A DNA stretch of 64,000 bases from Sordaria brevicollis (taxonomy: Eukaryota > Ascomycota > Sordariomycetes > Sordariales > Sordariaceae). The stretch lies in the NCBI GenBank assembly GCA_033439795.1, contig JAUTDP010000010.1, forward strand, positions 620,001 to 684,000, given 5' to 3'. Under the pieces are notes generated by a model that saw only the letters and a list, made by a program, of their open reading frames with translations, had not been told where the DNA came from and did not search any database. Both the position numbers and the translations under genes were made by a program. Positions 1 through 11,487 of this stretch are shown one piece after another. Positions within the stretch are counted from its first letter, which is position 1. Every line of letters starts with the position of its first letter.

Positions 1-1400
1 GGGTAAATATTATATAAATAAAATTAAAAATCCTTAGCGGTATAATTAGTTAAGCGGTTCTCGATATAAATTTATTTAATTTCGTTATTAATAAAGTAGT
101 TAGAATTAACCTTTAATTTATTAAATATAATATAATATTAAACCTTAAAAGTAATAATATTTTTATTCTTATTAATATAAAAGATAAGGGGGTTTAAAAT
201 CTTAGAAGATTTTCCGCTAATAGTAAAAATAGAAGCGCTTCCCAGAGTCGTACTACGACGTATCGAATTACGAATAATATTAGCGATTATTAAATTTAAA
301 GTTTAAATTTTTTTATTTTTATTTATAATAATAATTATTAAATTTTTTATTATTTCTTTATCGGAATTAATAGGTTTCTTATTTTATTAATAATTATTAT
401 TATTATAATCGGATTTAAAATCGGAAATATCGAAATCGGGATTAATGCTTTAAATAATAAAGGCGCGATATTTAATTCAGTTAGCTTTACAAATAGCCGC
501 GTCGATACCTTTAAAGTAATATTAAGTACCTTTATTATCGTTTTCGATAATAATTTAAAAACGTACTTTCTTTTTTTACTTTTTAGGTTTATAATATATA
601 CCCTTAAAATATTAAATTTAATTATTTAAATTTATTATAATTTTATTAAAATAGTAAATAATAATATAAAATTCCTCGGATTGCTTTTTATAAGCGAGTA
701 TAGCGATAATACGGGCTTTTATTTTTTTAAATATAGTATTAGGATTTTTCTTAACTTCGGTGATAAAATTTTCGATTTTTATTAAATTTTTATATCCCTC
801 GGACTACGGATCTTTATATTAAAATAAGGGGTCGAATAGAAAATAAAATCCTTTTTTACTAAAAGTATAGCGAGCGGTAATATTTTTAATTTTATTTTCT
901 AAATCTTCCTTAATATATTCCTTCGTATTAGGAAAATATTAAATTTTAATTTCGGGAATTATATAAACGTTATAATATTCGAAAATAGTAATATTAAGGT
1001 TATTAATTTTTTTAATAGTATTTTAAACCTCTTAGGCCGTAGAAACGCGACGGTTATTAATAAATTTATAATTTAAATAGGTTTTCGTAATAGGAATTTC
1101 TTTTTAATTTAATTTAATTAATTCGAAATCGATTTTATTAACGGTTTACGCTTTTAATTTAGCCGCTTCTTCCTAATTGCGTATTATTATTCGTTCGGTA
1201 TTTTAATTATTTTATATAGGTTATAATTATATAATTATCTAAATAGGGTACGGAGGATTATTATATTACGCGCAATTAATTGTAATTTTTTTTATTTTAA
1301 AGTAGAATATTTTATATTATTTTCGATAAATATTAATTTAATTTTACGATTATTATAGTAAAAAGGAAGGGTTTGTAATAAAATAGTAATAATCTTTAAT
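1..1400 (-). pseudogene. RIP-degraded coding relic of unknown type
   Basis: Read on the minus strand from about 1,300 down to about 560, one frame stays protein-like. It has charged, leucine- and isoleucine-rich segments, and its only interruptions are TAA or TAG at places that would suit former Gln or Trp codons. This looks like a repeated gene killed by RIP. I cannot assign it to a transposon class: I see no zinc knuckle, reverse transcriptase or DDE motif in it. It may be the gag-like part of another element or a non-autonomous repeat. The stretch from 1 to 560 is too mutated to read with confidence. Confidence 0.45.
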
Positions 1401-1739
1401 TAATAGAAAATTGTAAAATAAAGAAAAATGGAAAATTAATCGTATAAGAATAGAAGCGTAGGCGGAAAGATATAGGCTTTGCGTTCCGTATAGTAAATGC
1501 GTTATGTAGGTGAATAGTAGTGCGACGTTCGCTAGTATAAATAAGTAACTTGCGATAATAAGTCCGTAGTTCGCTTAATTCTTTAAATAACCCAACGACC
1601 TTAGTCGTTATATAACCAGTTAGGTGACCAGCGGGTGAGCCGTGCCGTCACAATTACCCGTTAGATTGAAGCGAAATAGGGTATAAATATCCTATATTAT
1701 TTTATTTTTCGATATTTTAATAAATTAAAGAATTTTACC

Positions 1740-2436
1740 GCCTTCTCCTATATTAGCGAACTTATAACGCAATTTAATGCTAAACGTATAAGAATTAAGT
1801 AATAGCTAATTTTCGAAAATTTCCTCTTTCGTTAATAAATTAATTTAGAGACGCAGGGGATAAATACCTCGGTTAAACTTTTATAGTAAAAAGTATGCGA
1901 AATTTAGTTCGAGTACTTTAAAGCCCGTAATTATAAATACGTTAACTTAAACGTTTATCTTCTATTTGGAAAAAAGTAGTATACCCTCTTTAAATTACAG
2001 TATTATATTCGCGAACGAACCTTCCGCGGAAAGGTAATTAAAATATTTAAAGACTATAAAAAAATTCGAAAAATAATAAAAGAAATACGAATTATAATTA
2101 CTATTATTCTTAAAGGTAACCGGTATAATATAAATGAAACCGGTTTATTCTAACGGCGTACAACCTTTTATTAACTTACTTCTTAAATTTATTCGGGCGT
2201 AAAGAAAAATAAATTATATATATTATTAACTTTTATAATTAATAATATAAGTAATAAATAATTCGATATTTAAGCTATCAATTATTTTAAATAACCTTAT
2301 ATATTACGCGGGTTTAATTTTACTATTATTTGAATTATTTAGCGGGCTAACGATAATATATAAATAATTAGTAAAATTATAAAAGAATAATTCTATTCCT
2401 TTTATATATATTATTCCCGTAAAAAACCCGGGTAAT
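1740..2436 (+). pseudogene. pogo/Fot1 transposase, N-terminal half (RIP-mutated)
   Basis: In the frame containing position 2133 the translation shows the pogo-family block around the first catalytic Asp: N-E-T-G-L-F at 2133-2150, where the family has D-E-T-G-L-F. A few codons later comes S-G-V-K-K-N-K, matching the family's SGxKKxKxRITL block. Further on, just before the insertion point, K-I-I-K-E-(stop)-F matches the family's IFxEWL segment. In-frame TAA, TAG and TGA codons sit where the family has Trp or Gln. The first catalytic Asp has become Asn. The N-terminal helix-turn-helix region from about 1,740 is too degraded to define. Confidence 0.8.
2432..2436 (+). repeat. Target-site duplication GTAAT, left copy
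   Basis: The pentamer GTAAT immediately precedes the left LTR and is repeated exactly after the right LTR at 10233-10237. A 5-bp duplication is typical of Ty3/gypsy integrase. Exact survival of both copies shows the element ends are placed correctly. Confidence 0.9.
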
Positions 2437-2722
2437 TGTAAAGTTATAAGTACGAGAGGGTGAGAGTAGGTCGCATAAGGTAAATTTATTTTGGGAGAAA
2501 GACTTTAACTTAGCTAGATATAAGTTTCTAGCCAGGAGCTATCCTCTTTTATATTTATACGCTTCCCTATAAATCCGGAACGGTCGGCGCCCGGATTCCG
2601 AAATCCTTTCCTCTATATTATATTTTACTATCCTTATCTTATCCGCTATTTTATCCATCGTTTTAGGCCACTATACCCTAATTATACAAGTCCCTTTAAA
2701 CCTTCTTAATAATACCCTTATA
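2437..2722 (-). repeat. 3' LTR of the Ty3/gypsy element
   Basis: It starts TG (2437) and ends TA (2721-2722), where the partner LTR has CA. Aligned without gaps to 9947-10232 there are about 50 differences by hand count, all transitions. Unmutated bases are concentrated in its left (outer) half. Confidence 0.93.
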
Positions 2723-3707
2723 ATTATCCCCCCCTTAGAAACTATAATCCCTTATAATTTTAATATTAATTATTATAATCCGTAGAAAATTTTATTTCTT
2801 ATTTTAAAAAACCCTATTTTCCGTTCGTATATTACGCTATATTTCGATTTTATTATGCTATTTAATTATCTATTCTTATTTTACGTATTAGCGTTATTCC
2901 CCTCCCCTAATTAATTTAATTTTTAAATTATATTATTACGTAATAATTATTATAATACCCGTAGGGGTAATACTTCTATATTAAGCGGTCTTATTAAAAA
3001 ATTTAAAAACCGACCAACGATATTTATATCGATGTATCGGATAAAGTAACGGTCCCCGCTTATTTTGGCTATTTATATTATACCGGTATTTCCGCGCTTA
3101 TTAATTACGGTATTATAATAATTAATTAATTTTACGGTTAATATTCGCCTTTTAAAATTATTATTAAATTTTTAAAAGTTAATTCCGAAATAGTTTAATT
3201 TCTACGTATTGTACGCCTTATTTACAGTTTTGGTATTCTTTCCCCTTCGCGTCCTTTCCCCGGATAAAAAGTATTTTACTTTAAATAATTAAAGATTTCG
3301 AAGGAATTCCGAAATAGAATAGAAATTTTATTCCGAATTAGGATTAGAATTTTATTCGAAATCGGTTTTAGGGTTTAACCCGAATTATTTTTCCTCTTTT
3401 TAAAATTAAACCCTTATAATCCCTAAAATATAAAGAAGGATTTATTAATTTTAATTAATTAATTAAATTAATAAAAACCTTAATATATATTAATTATTTC
3501 TAAAAGCCGGAAATATTCTAAATTATATCGTCGATTAACGATTATTTACTTTATATAGCCGGTAATTTACTATATTTTTTTAATTTAGAGAGTTTTATTA
3601 ATATCCGTATTTTTTAATCGAATTATAAATCTTTTTACAATTTAGGCCGCCGTAGCTACTTTAAAGTTAAATAACCCTTAACGCCGCTTACGAATAAACG
3701 TTAAAGA

Positions 3708-4100
3708 AGAATTTACCAATTAACTCTAAATCCGCCTAATTTAATTATTTTATCTTTATTAAACGGAGAATCTTTAATCTAATAGGAAATATTAAAGCGG
3801 TTCTCTTTTTAATATATTAAATTCTTTATAATTTTAATAAAGAATTTACTAATTAATTTAAATTTTTTTAATTTAATTATTTTATCCTTATTGGACGGAA
3901 AATTTTTAATCCGGTAGGAAGTATTAGAGTAATTCTCCCTTTAATATATTAAATTTTTTATAATCTTAATAGAGAATTTACCGGCTATTTTAGGTACTTT
4001 TAATTTAATTATTTATTTTTATCGAACGGGGAATTCCCTATTTAATAAAAATATTAAAAAAGCTCTTTTTCCGGTTTTTAATATTCGGATTCTCTAAATT
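3708..4100 (-). repeat. Three tandem ~132-bp repeats inside the LTR element
   Basis: Units begin at 3708, 3841 and 3973 (spacing 133 and 132 bp). Each starts with an AGAATTTAC-like string and carries the same order of blocks, with differences mainly of the RIP type. A 132-bp unit equals 44 codons, so the array may have encoded a repeated peptide downstream of integrase, or may be untranslated. The third copy decays after about 4,080. Confidence 0.8.
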
Positions 4101-5244
4101 CTTTATAGCTCTAATTTATAATTCGGCGCGGTTACTTCTTAATTAATATTATATTAAAATATTTAAAATTAAATTACCGGTCCCCGGGTATTTTATTTCC
4201 AATATAGGCTACTTTTAATTTATTCCGTTATATAAATTTTTCGCCGGCGATAATATTTCTTTTTCCGTTAATAAATAAATTTTTAATTCCCGTTTTCGTC
4301 GGGGTATATAATAGTTATTTGCCTATTAAACTTTATATATAATATTTCGTATTATATTCGACGTTTATTATTTTTTATAATTGTAAAATAATAGACTTTT
4401 ATTATATTATTTATATTAATTATTCTATTTCTTATAATATTTCTATTTAATTTTCTAATATTTAGAGAGCGCTTTTTACGCATTTTTAAAGTATTTTTTA
4501 AATTCCTAAATATTATATTCTATAAGTTACTTTATTTATTTAATTAAAAACCTCTAATGTATATTTACTTTTTAATAATTTATAATTTCTTTAATTTCCT
4601 ATTCCTTTTATTTATCGTATAATTCTGGTAATAATATTTCGTAATTTTTATTTTTTTATTCTTTTAAAATTTTAATAAATTAATTAAAAAGACGTTATAT
4701 ATCCGGCTATATTATATCGGTAGGACTATTTAATACGTTTAGGAGCTAATTCTCTTTAATATTTTAATTTTAATATACGTAAGTATTAACTTCTTATTTT
4801 TAAATCGGAAATTCTTAATTAATAAATTTATAATATTGTTTAATTAAAATTTAATCGGTATATACCTTTTATTATACCCCTTCTTCTATATTTCTATTAT
4901 TTAATTTTAATAGCATTATATTATTTTACGAATTTCCTTTAATTTCCGTAATCGCTCCTTTATATTTTAAATTTTAATAGGATTCCGCCCTTTAATATAT
5001 TTAATTATATATAAATAATAGCTATATAAAATTTTAAACGGTAAAACCCTTATAATTATATACGTAGAATTATTATATACGAATTCCGCTTCCGGGAACT
5101 CCCTATTTTAAAATATAGGGTCGCCTTTTAAAATTCGAATACGTAAAATCTTTTCGATAATTTAATATAAGCGTTTTATTTATTTATCCGTTTATAAATA
5201 AAATATAATAAATAATTTTTATAAAATTTTACGTATTTTAATAA

Positions 5245-5500
5245 ATTCCTTTTAAAATCCGCTAATAAATAATTTATTTTTATTATTTATAATTTTTAAT
5301 AATAAACCGAATTAATATTCTACGTATTTATATAATAAAAACGTTATAGAAATTACATTAAATATTTTAATAATAAATATAAATAAAATTATTTTAATAA
5401 ATCGGTTTACGATTATTAAAATAATATTATATATTTTCTTATTAACCCTTTAATTTAACGGAAAACCGGTAATAAAATTGATATTAATTTCTTAAAAAAA
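5245..5500 (-). pseudogene. Integrase core relic
   Basis: Minus-strand reading gives N-F-I-T-G at about 5,466-5,495, where Ty3/gypsy integrases have D-F-I-x-G. A 'VDRFTK'-like block (degraded to V-N-R-F-I-K) follows, then near 5,250-5,300 N-N-K-N-K-L-F-I-S, where the family has S-D-R-D-x-x-F-T-S. These are the segments around the first and second catalytic Asp of the DDE integrase, each Asp changed to Asn. The last catalytic Glu region is not clearly readable. Confidence 0.8.
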
Positions 5501-6980
5501 TTATTCAAGTATCAATAAAGATTAAAAATCTCCGTAGGGTTAATATCGGGGTTTTTAAACCCTTTAATATAATTTATATTTTATTACGTATTTCCGAACG
5601 TTTTATATAAAACCCTCCTAATAGAATTTTCTTTTAATAAATTCTAAGGTTTTAAACGTACTTATATAATTAGCCTTTAAATTATTATAATAAAAATATA
5701 AAATCTCTTTACGGAATAATTTTTCTTTAAAAATTATTAATTATTCTTTAAAATAAAAAACCCCTTAATTATTTAATTTATATCCTCCGATTATAATCCC
5801 TTAGGATTAAATAATCGTTACTTATTCGGCCAAATTTAAATCCCTAAGCTAAAATCCCTTTATAATAGTATAAAATTCCTAGTTCGCTAAAAGTACTTAA
5901 AGGATTTTTCGGTATACTATTTTCTTTACGACTTTATATAATAAAATTTAAAAGAACGTTTTTTCTATTAATTATATTAATAAAATATCTTTTATAATAA
6001 TAGCGGATTATATTACTCGTTGAATTTATTTAACGAAGGCGTAAATTATAAATTTCTTTTTATATTAGTATAGGATTTTAGAATTTAATTATTCTCTAAT
6101 TATATTTAATAATTCCGAAATAAAGCCTAATTTCTTTTAAAGGGTCGGTAAAACGTCGTTATAAATTATATTCCCCTTTATATAATTTAATTTTTTAAAT
6201 AAACCGTCCGCTAAATTCGTTTTCCTTAATCGGTATTTTATTTCGAAATTGAATTAAAATAATCGGTAAATTTAACGAATTAACCTTCTATATAAATCGT
6301 TCGCCGGCGATTCCGTAATATTCTTTAACGCTTTATAATTTATAAATATTATAAACGGCTCCGGAAATCCTTTTAAATAATATATTTAATAATTTAAATT
6401 AATTATAATAACGAATAATTTTTATTAACCCGTATATTATTATTATTCTACATTTATTAATTTTTTAAAAAAGAACGCTATAAGGTATTAAATATCTCCC
6501 GTAAATTAGGATAAAATTCCTAAAATAACCTTCTACGAAACGTCCGTTTTAATTTTAATTTTTTTGATTAAATCTTAATAACGAAAAATTAATATTATTA
6601 TAAACGCTTCCTTTAAGGCCCGGAATATTTTATCGGCCTCTTTCATTTAATAGAATACGTTGAATTTCTATTTATTCTTACTCCTTTTTAATAAATCGGG
6701 AATAGGCCTTATTATATAAAAATACTAATATACGAATTATCGGTAAAAATTAATAAATTTTAAAAATATTTAAATATTATAGAAAAATTTAAACGTTAAT
6801 TACTTTTTAACCGCTTTTACCCATTCAAGATTTATTATTACCCCTTCTATAATAATTTAATAACCGAAGAAATCGATATAATCTTTATAAAATTCGTACT
6901 TAAACGCTTTTATAAAAAGTTAAATAATACGTAAATATTCGAAAATTAAACGGAAATATTTATTATATTTTTCTTTAAAA

Positions 6981-7360
6981 TTCGAATAAATTAAAATATT
7001 ATTAAAATATATTATATAAATACAATTAATAAATCCCGCGAATACTTTATATATATATATTTAAAATATAGCGGGTATATTTATAAATTTAAATAATATT
7101 ATTATATATTCGAAATAATTATATTACATTTTAAAAACGGTCTTCTATTAATCTCTTTCTTTAATTCGGATCCGATAATACGCTTCGTATAAATTAACTT
7201 TAAAAAATACTTTAACGCCGATTATTTAATCTATTAATTCGTTAATTAATAGTAATAGGTATTAATTTTTAATAATAATTTTATTTAATCCCCGGTAATC
7301 GATATATAATCGTAGCGTATTATCCTTTTTAAATATAAATAAAATCGGTACTTTAATAGA
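6981..7360 (-). pseudogene. Reverse transcriptase relic
   Basis: Minus-strand translation of about 7,360-7,170 gives recognisable Ty3/gypsy reverse-transcriptase blocks, including D-Y-R-G-L-N-K-I followed shortly by a degraded 'NRYPLPLI'-like stretch. The catalytic Y-x-D-D box appears at about 6,985-7,010 as Y-F-N-N-I-L, both catalytic Asp codons changed to Asn by G-to-A transitions. In-frame TAA codons replace Arg, Trp or Gln. The enzyme would have copied element RNA into cDNA. This copy is inactive. Confidence 0.88.
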
Positions 7361-8297
7361 GCTTTAGGAATAATAAATACGATTAATTTATAAATTCTCT
7401 TTTAAATATTCGCGTAGCGTTTTTAATTATATAATAAATAGAAAGTAAATAAGGATATTTAATACCTCCTCCCCTTCTTTAAGGATAATTTCGTATTTAA
7501 CGTCCGGTAATTATAATAATATTTTAACCTTTTCTTTAGAAAATATATTTTTAAACCCTTTTAGTACTAAGGGAATATTATCTACCGTACTTTTAGGCAA
7601 TTCCTTATCTTTATTTACGTTTTTAAAATCCGGCTCCAATAAATTATATATTAAAATTAAATTAATAATATAAATTTAGTTATTATATACTACTTTACGC
7701 GCAAAAATTATAATATTAATAAAGGGTACCCTTTCAAATTTAAATTCGTTCTTACTAATATATATAATAATATTTTTAAAACCTATATTTAATATAAATA
7801 ATAATAATAATAATATTTAATTATCTCTTTAAATTACGTAAAATAATTAAATACACTTTCTTTTTTAACCCCTTTAATCTTTTAAAATAATATTAATTTA
7901 TACGCTCTATAATAACGTATTTTTTTATTATTCGTATTTATTAAAATAAATAAAATACCGGTTTTTACTTTCTTTGATTTATACTTCTTTATAAAATTTT
8001 TATATATAATGATAACTATTATTCCTAAATCCAAATTTATATATTCCTTTAATTAATAACCCCTTAATATAATTAATATTATAAAAGTCTTGCCTAACCC
8101 GTTTCTTCCGGCCGTTTTAAAATTATTAACCCTATCGAACGACGGCTCTTTTATAGGGTTTAACCTTTTATTAATTCTTCGGTATCCGAAATATAATTAT
8201 TTTCTTTATCGTTATTACGTTTAATATTTTATTTAATAATTACGTTTTAAATAATAACTTTCTCTTTCGGCCGGTTTTAATTATTTATTTTTTTATA

Positions 8298-8345
8298 CTT
8301 TATATAATTACGAACGTAATATCCCTTATTTCTATAATTATAATA
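8298..8345 (-). pseudogene. Gag zinc-knuckle relic
   Basis: On the minus strand the codons follow the retroviral-type C-x2-C-x4-H-x4-C spacing exactly, but all four ligand positions (codons at 8343-8345, 8334-8336, 8319-8321 and 8304-8306) read TAT, Tyr. TGT-to-TAT and CAT-to-TAT changes are single RIP transitions, so this is a destroyed nucleocapsid zinc knuckle. It lies at the end of gag, upstream of the reverse transcriptase in element orientation. Confidence 0.75.
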
Positions 8346-9946
8346 ATTTAAATTAAATTCGTTATTACCCCCATTCTATTTATTAAAGGATTAATCTTTT
8401 TTATAATTTTTACGCCCTTTAAAATTATAATCCCGATTATAATCCTAATTATAATTTTAATTACAATCCTTATTATAATTAAAACGTTTATTATTCGAAG
8501 ACCCCTTATAGCGCGAAAATTATTTATTATAATAATTTTTACTTATTTCGTCCTTCGGAATTTGCTTTTTATTTCTAAATTCAATCTATTAATTTATTAC
8601 TTTTAAAATAATTTCTACCGGATTATCGATAAGGATTTAATACGTACGGAAGTAATTACGTATATCCTTCTTTAATCGGAAAAAGAAATTATATACCGAT
8701 TATTTATTTATAACGATATTCTTACTAAATTATCGGTAATTATATTAATACTAATTTTATAATTTCTATAAATCTTTATTATCGCCTTAACGTATAAAGA
8801 ATAATTATTCTTTAATATCGAATTTATAAATTTTAAAGGTAATATATTTTTTATAAATAAACCATAAAAATTCTTTTTATATTATAGGTCGCTTCTAACC
8901 TTTATAATTAAAAAGGGTAATAAAATATATATATTACGAAATAATTATAGAATTATTAGCCTTAGAAAGGGCCTATTAAATAAATTAATAGATATTAATA
9001 CTCTTACGAATCTAATTACCATTTTTAATACTATTAATCCAATTTTCGACCTTAATATTCGTATTATTCGTCGTTAATTTATAAACGTTATATATAAAAG
9101 GACGTAGGTAGGATTCTTTATTTCCCTAACCTACGGTTTTTTATATAAATTATAATAATATTTATAAGAATTATAATATTATTTTTATAAATCTTTAACG
9201 TTCGCGCCGTTTTATACGCTTACGTTCGCGGAATATTCGCCGCTTATAACGCTTTTACGCGGGGGAAAGGTTATTAAAATAGCCGGATTAATTAAATTAA
9301 ACGAATGGAGAGCGAAAATGGGTTTAAGAGCGGGAATAGGTACGAAACCGGGAGCGGGAATAGGAGTAAAAACGAAAATAGGATCGAAAATATTCGTTTA
9401 ATAAATAATTATATATAAATAAAGAGCAATTACGTTAATTAAATTTTAAAGGGCTCCTACCCCGACGAAATTTTAATTATAATTATTATTTTACCTTATT
9501 AATATAATATTCCCTTTATTAATAAAGGTTTTTAAAATAATAATAATTAAAAGTATATAAATTCCTTATTAAATACCGCTTTTTAACCCATATTTAAATT
9601 TTTTATTTAAAATTACCTTCGGCCTCTTCGTATAATATAAATTCGGGTTATAATTTATTATCGTTAATATTATTATATTTATCGCCAGGATTTTTTAAAG
9701 CGGTATTATATTTAAATTCGTAAAACGCCGCTTCGCGATCGTTTTCCTTATATTTATTAATAACCTTTTTATCGGCAAGATCTTTAATTATATTATTAAT
9801 AATATATAAGTAGCTATACGTTTTTTATATCAGGCCTATATTATTTTTATAGCGAGAATTAATAGCGCTTTTTCTACGCGAATTTTCTTTACGTTTATTA
9901 ATTATATTTATAGCCTTTATAAACGGAATTATAGAGGCTAAAGAAT

Positions 9947-10232
9947 TATAAAATTATAAATACGAGAGGGTAAGAATAGGTCGTATAAAGTAAATCTATT
10001 CTAAAAGAAAAATTTTAATTTAATTAAATATAAATTTTTAACTAAGAATTATCCTCTTTTATATTTATACGCTTCCCTATAGGTCCGGAATAATCGGCGC
10101 CCGGACTCCGAGATCCTTTCCTCTATATTATATCCTACTATCCTTATTTTATCCGCTATCTTATCCGTCGTCCTAGGCCACTATACCCTAGTTATACGGG
10201 TCCCCCTAGGCCTTCCTAGCGATACCCTTACA
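9947..10232 (-). repeat. 5' LTR of the Ty3/gypsy element
   Basis: It starts TA (mutated from TG) and ends CA (10231-10232), and it aligns gaplessly to 2437-2722. Its outer (right) half keeps more G and C than the partner, its inner half fewer. Element transcription would have started here and run toward lower coordinates. Confidence 0.93.
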
Positions 10233-10237
10233 GTAAT
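10233..10237 (+). repeat. Target-site duplication GTAAT, right copy
   Basis: Exact partner of the GTAAT at 2432-2436. Deleting 2437-10237 recreates the pre-insertion transposase frame. Confidence 0.9.
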
Positions 10238-10925
10238 ATATATTTTTATTTCTTAATAATTTATTTATTTACGAATTTAACGTTAAATTTATACTACCTC
10301 TTTCGAATATTATTATTAAATTCTTACCCGCTAACGTTATTTCAATATATTAGCCGATAGACTAAGGTATAATTAATATTTTTAAATTTTATTACCGTTA
10401 TTATTTCTTAAATTAGATATATAATTAATTTCCTAAAATCTTTACTATTAAAGAATATATATCCTAAATAAATTTTAAATTTATTTTAAATAGACTTTAT
10501 AAATATAATTCTTAGAAATTAAACGGGAAATCGTTATTAATTACTAGAATAAATCTACAGTAATTATTAATAGTTTAAAAATAATTAGGGTTACTAAAAA
10601 CGTACTAGTAAATATAAATACCCTTATTAAACGCGTTAATAATTTCGTCTTTGTATAAAATCGTATAACGTTATTAAATTTCCTCAACCCAAAAGACGAA
10701 GACGAAGTACCTTACGAACTAAAAATAATTAAAGAGGTTTTTAATATAGTTATTATTAATTGGCAAATAGAAAATAGTAAAAATAAAGCTGTAGAATAAG
10801 AGGAAGATAACCGCGATATTTAAATATTAATTACAATTTCAAATAAAGAGGTGGTGAAGTATATAAGGGATATTTTGGACTAGGCGTTCGAAAAAGATTG
10901 TCTTAAATTTAAAGAAATTTAATAA
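10238..10925 (+). pseudogene. pogo/Fot1 transposase, C-terminal half (RIP-mutated)
   Basis: This half resumes in the frame starting at 10240. It shows L-F-L-N-N-L at 10246-10263, where pogo transposases have L-L-L-D-N around the second catalytic Asp. It then shows K-F-L-P-A-N-V-I-S and, at 10354, P-I-D-(stop)-G-I-I, matching the family's LPPNxTSxxQPxDxGII block in which the Asp survives. A charged tail follows (readable near 10,690 as D-E-D-E-V-P-Y) and a terminal stop lies near 10,922. Interrupting stops are again at former Gln or Trp positions. Confidence 0.83.
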
Positions 10926-11050
10926 TTAAAGAGGATAAAATAAATTATAGAGGGCTGGAGAAATAATTGTAAAATGTAGATAATAATCGATAGGATGTTA
11001 GGATATAAAAAAGGGTAGAAATGTATGTGTTTTTAGTTATTCGAATAAAG

Positions 11051-11487
11051 GGAACCCCCTTTTGCAAGTCCCCCCCTTTTGCTAGAAATTCCGCTTGCCA
11101 GCCCCACTTGCAACTGCAGGGGAGATTACTGTACAGGGGACCGAGGTGTTGCGCCAAGAACGACTACCGCAGTGGTCAGTGGGGTTGATTCAGCCCTATG
11201 ACTTTTATCGTTTCCTTTCATTCACTTTCATGGTTTCGTGTTCAACGAAGGTTGATGAGCTCAGAGATGTTGTGAAAGGTTTAAACCTCAACCTATACTC
11301 TGACATTTACCGAGAGATCCCGGCATAGCTTTCTAGGGGAAGAGGTCTTCAACTAGACCCAAGGTGAAAGCTCTGAAGTTTCATCTCACGATAGCTGCCC
11401 CGCATTCGCTATCACTCGCGATAACTGTAGCACTTTTATCAAATTGAAACGTGCCAAAGCTGCTATCTTTTCACCAAACATCACATA
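11051..11487 (+). other. Boundary segment and uba4 promoter
   Basis: Normal-GC sequence between the RIP block and the uba4 start codon. It holds no supported gene; the short ORFs at 10,945-11,328 lack homology I recognise. The promoter and 5' UTR of uba4 must fit in at most about 440 bp unless they reach into the AT-rich DNA. Confidence 0.6.

Larger units (their letters stand above)
2437..10232 (-). mobile_element. Ty3/gypsy LTR retrotransposon, complete but RIP-killed
   Basis: Two direct 286-bp LTRs (2437-2722 and 9947-10232) bound a 7,796-bp element flanked by GTAAT. The element runs on the minus strand. A polypurine tract (CTAAGGGGGGGATAAT when read on the minus strand, plus positions 2723-2738) abuts the left LTR, which is therefore the 3' LTR. 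Coding motifs follow in the order zinc knuckle (8.3 kb), reverse transcriptase (7.3-6.9 kb), integrase (5.5-5.2 kb). Reverse transcriptase before integrase is the Ty3/gypsy order, not Ty1/copia. I could not identify the primer-binding site next to 9946. No intact ORF remains, so the copy cannot encode active proteins. Confidence 0.93.
1600..10925 (+). mobile_element. pogo/Fot1-type DNA transposon relic, split by an LTR element
   Basis: The left part (about 1,740-2,436) and right part (10,238 to about 10,925) together encode one RIP-mutated DDE transposase. The outer ends are approximate because I could not find convincing terminal inverted repeats. Candidate left-end sequence with higher GC lies at 1,590-1,680. 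The family belongs to the Tc1/mariner superfamily, pogo/Fot1 branch (CENP-B-like transposases), which moves by cut-and-paste into TA sites. The element is inactive: it carries many in-frame stops and is interrupted by a 7.8-kb retrotransposon. Confidence 0.82.
1..11050. other. RIP-mutated AT-rich heterochromatin-like block
   Basis: The whole stretch is extremely AT-rich, with TpA-rich runs, almost no open reading frame and scattered surviving CpG sites. Recognisable transposon proteins can still be followed across it, but their Trp and Gln codons are stops and their Cys, His and Asp codons are often Tyr or Asn. These are the changes expected from C-to-T and G-to-A transitions. That is the hallmark of RIP, the premeiotic process of Sordariomycetes that mutates duplicated DNA, mainly at CpA. 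In Neurospora such regions are normally cytosine-methylated and carry H3K9me3 (known biology, not visible here). The block ends abruptly near 11,050, where GC content becomes ordinary. Confidence 0.93.

Noticed and set aside
10925..11060. Right terminal inverted repeat of the pogo element, matched to 1,610-1,660
   Set aside because: Only a short TAATTGT match survives; even allowing for transitions the rest does not align.
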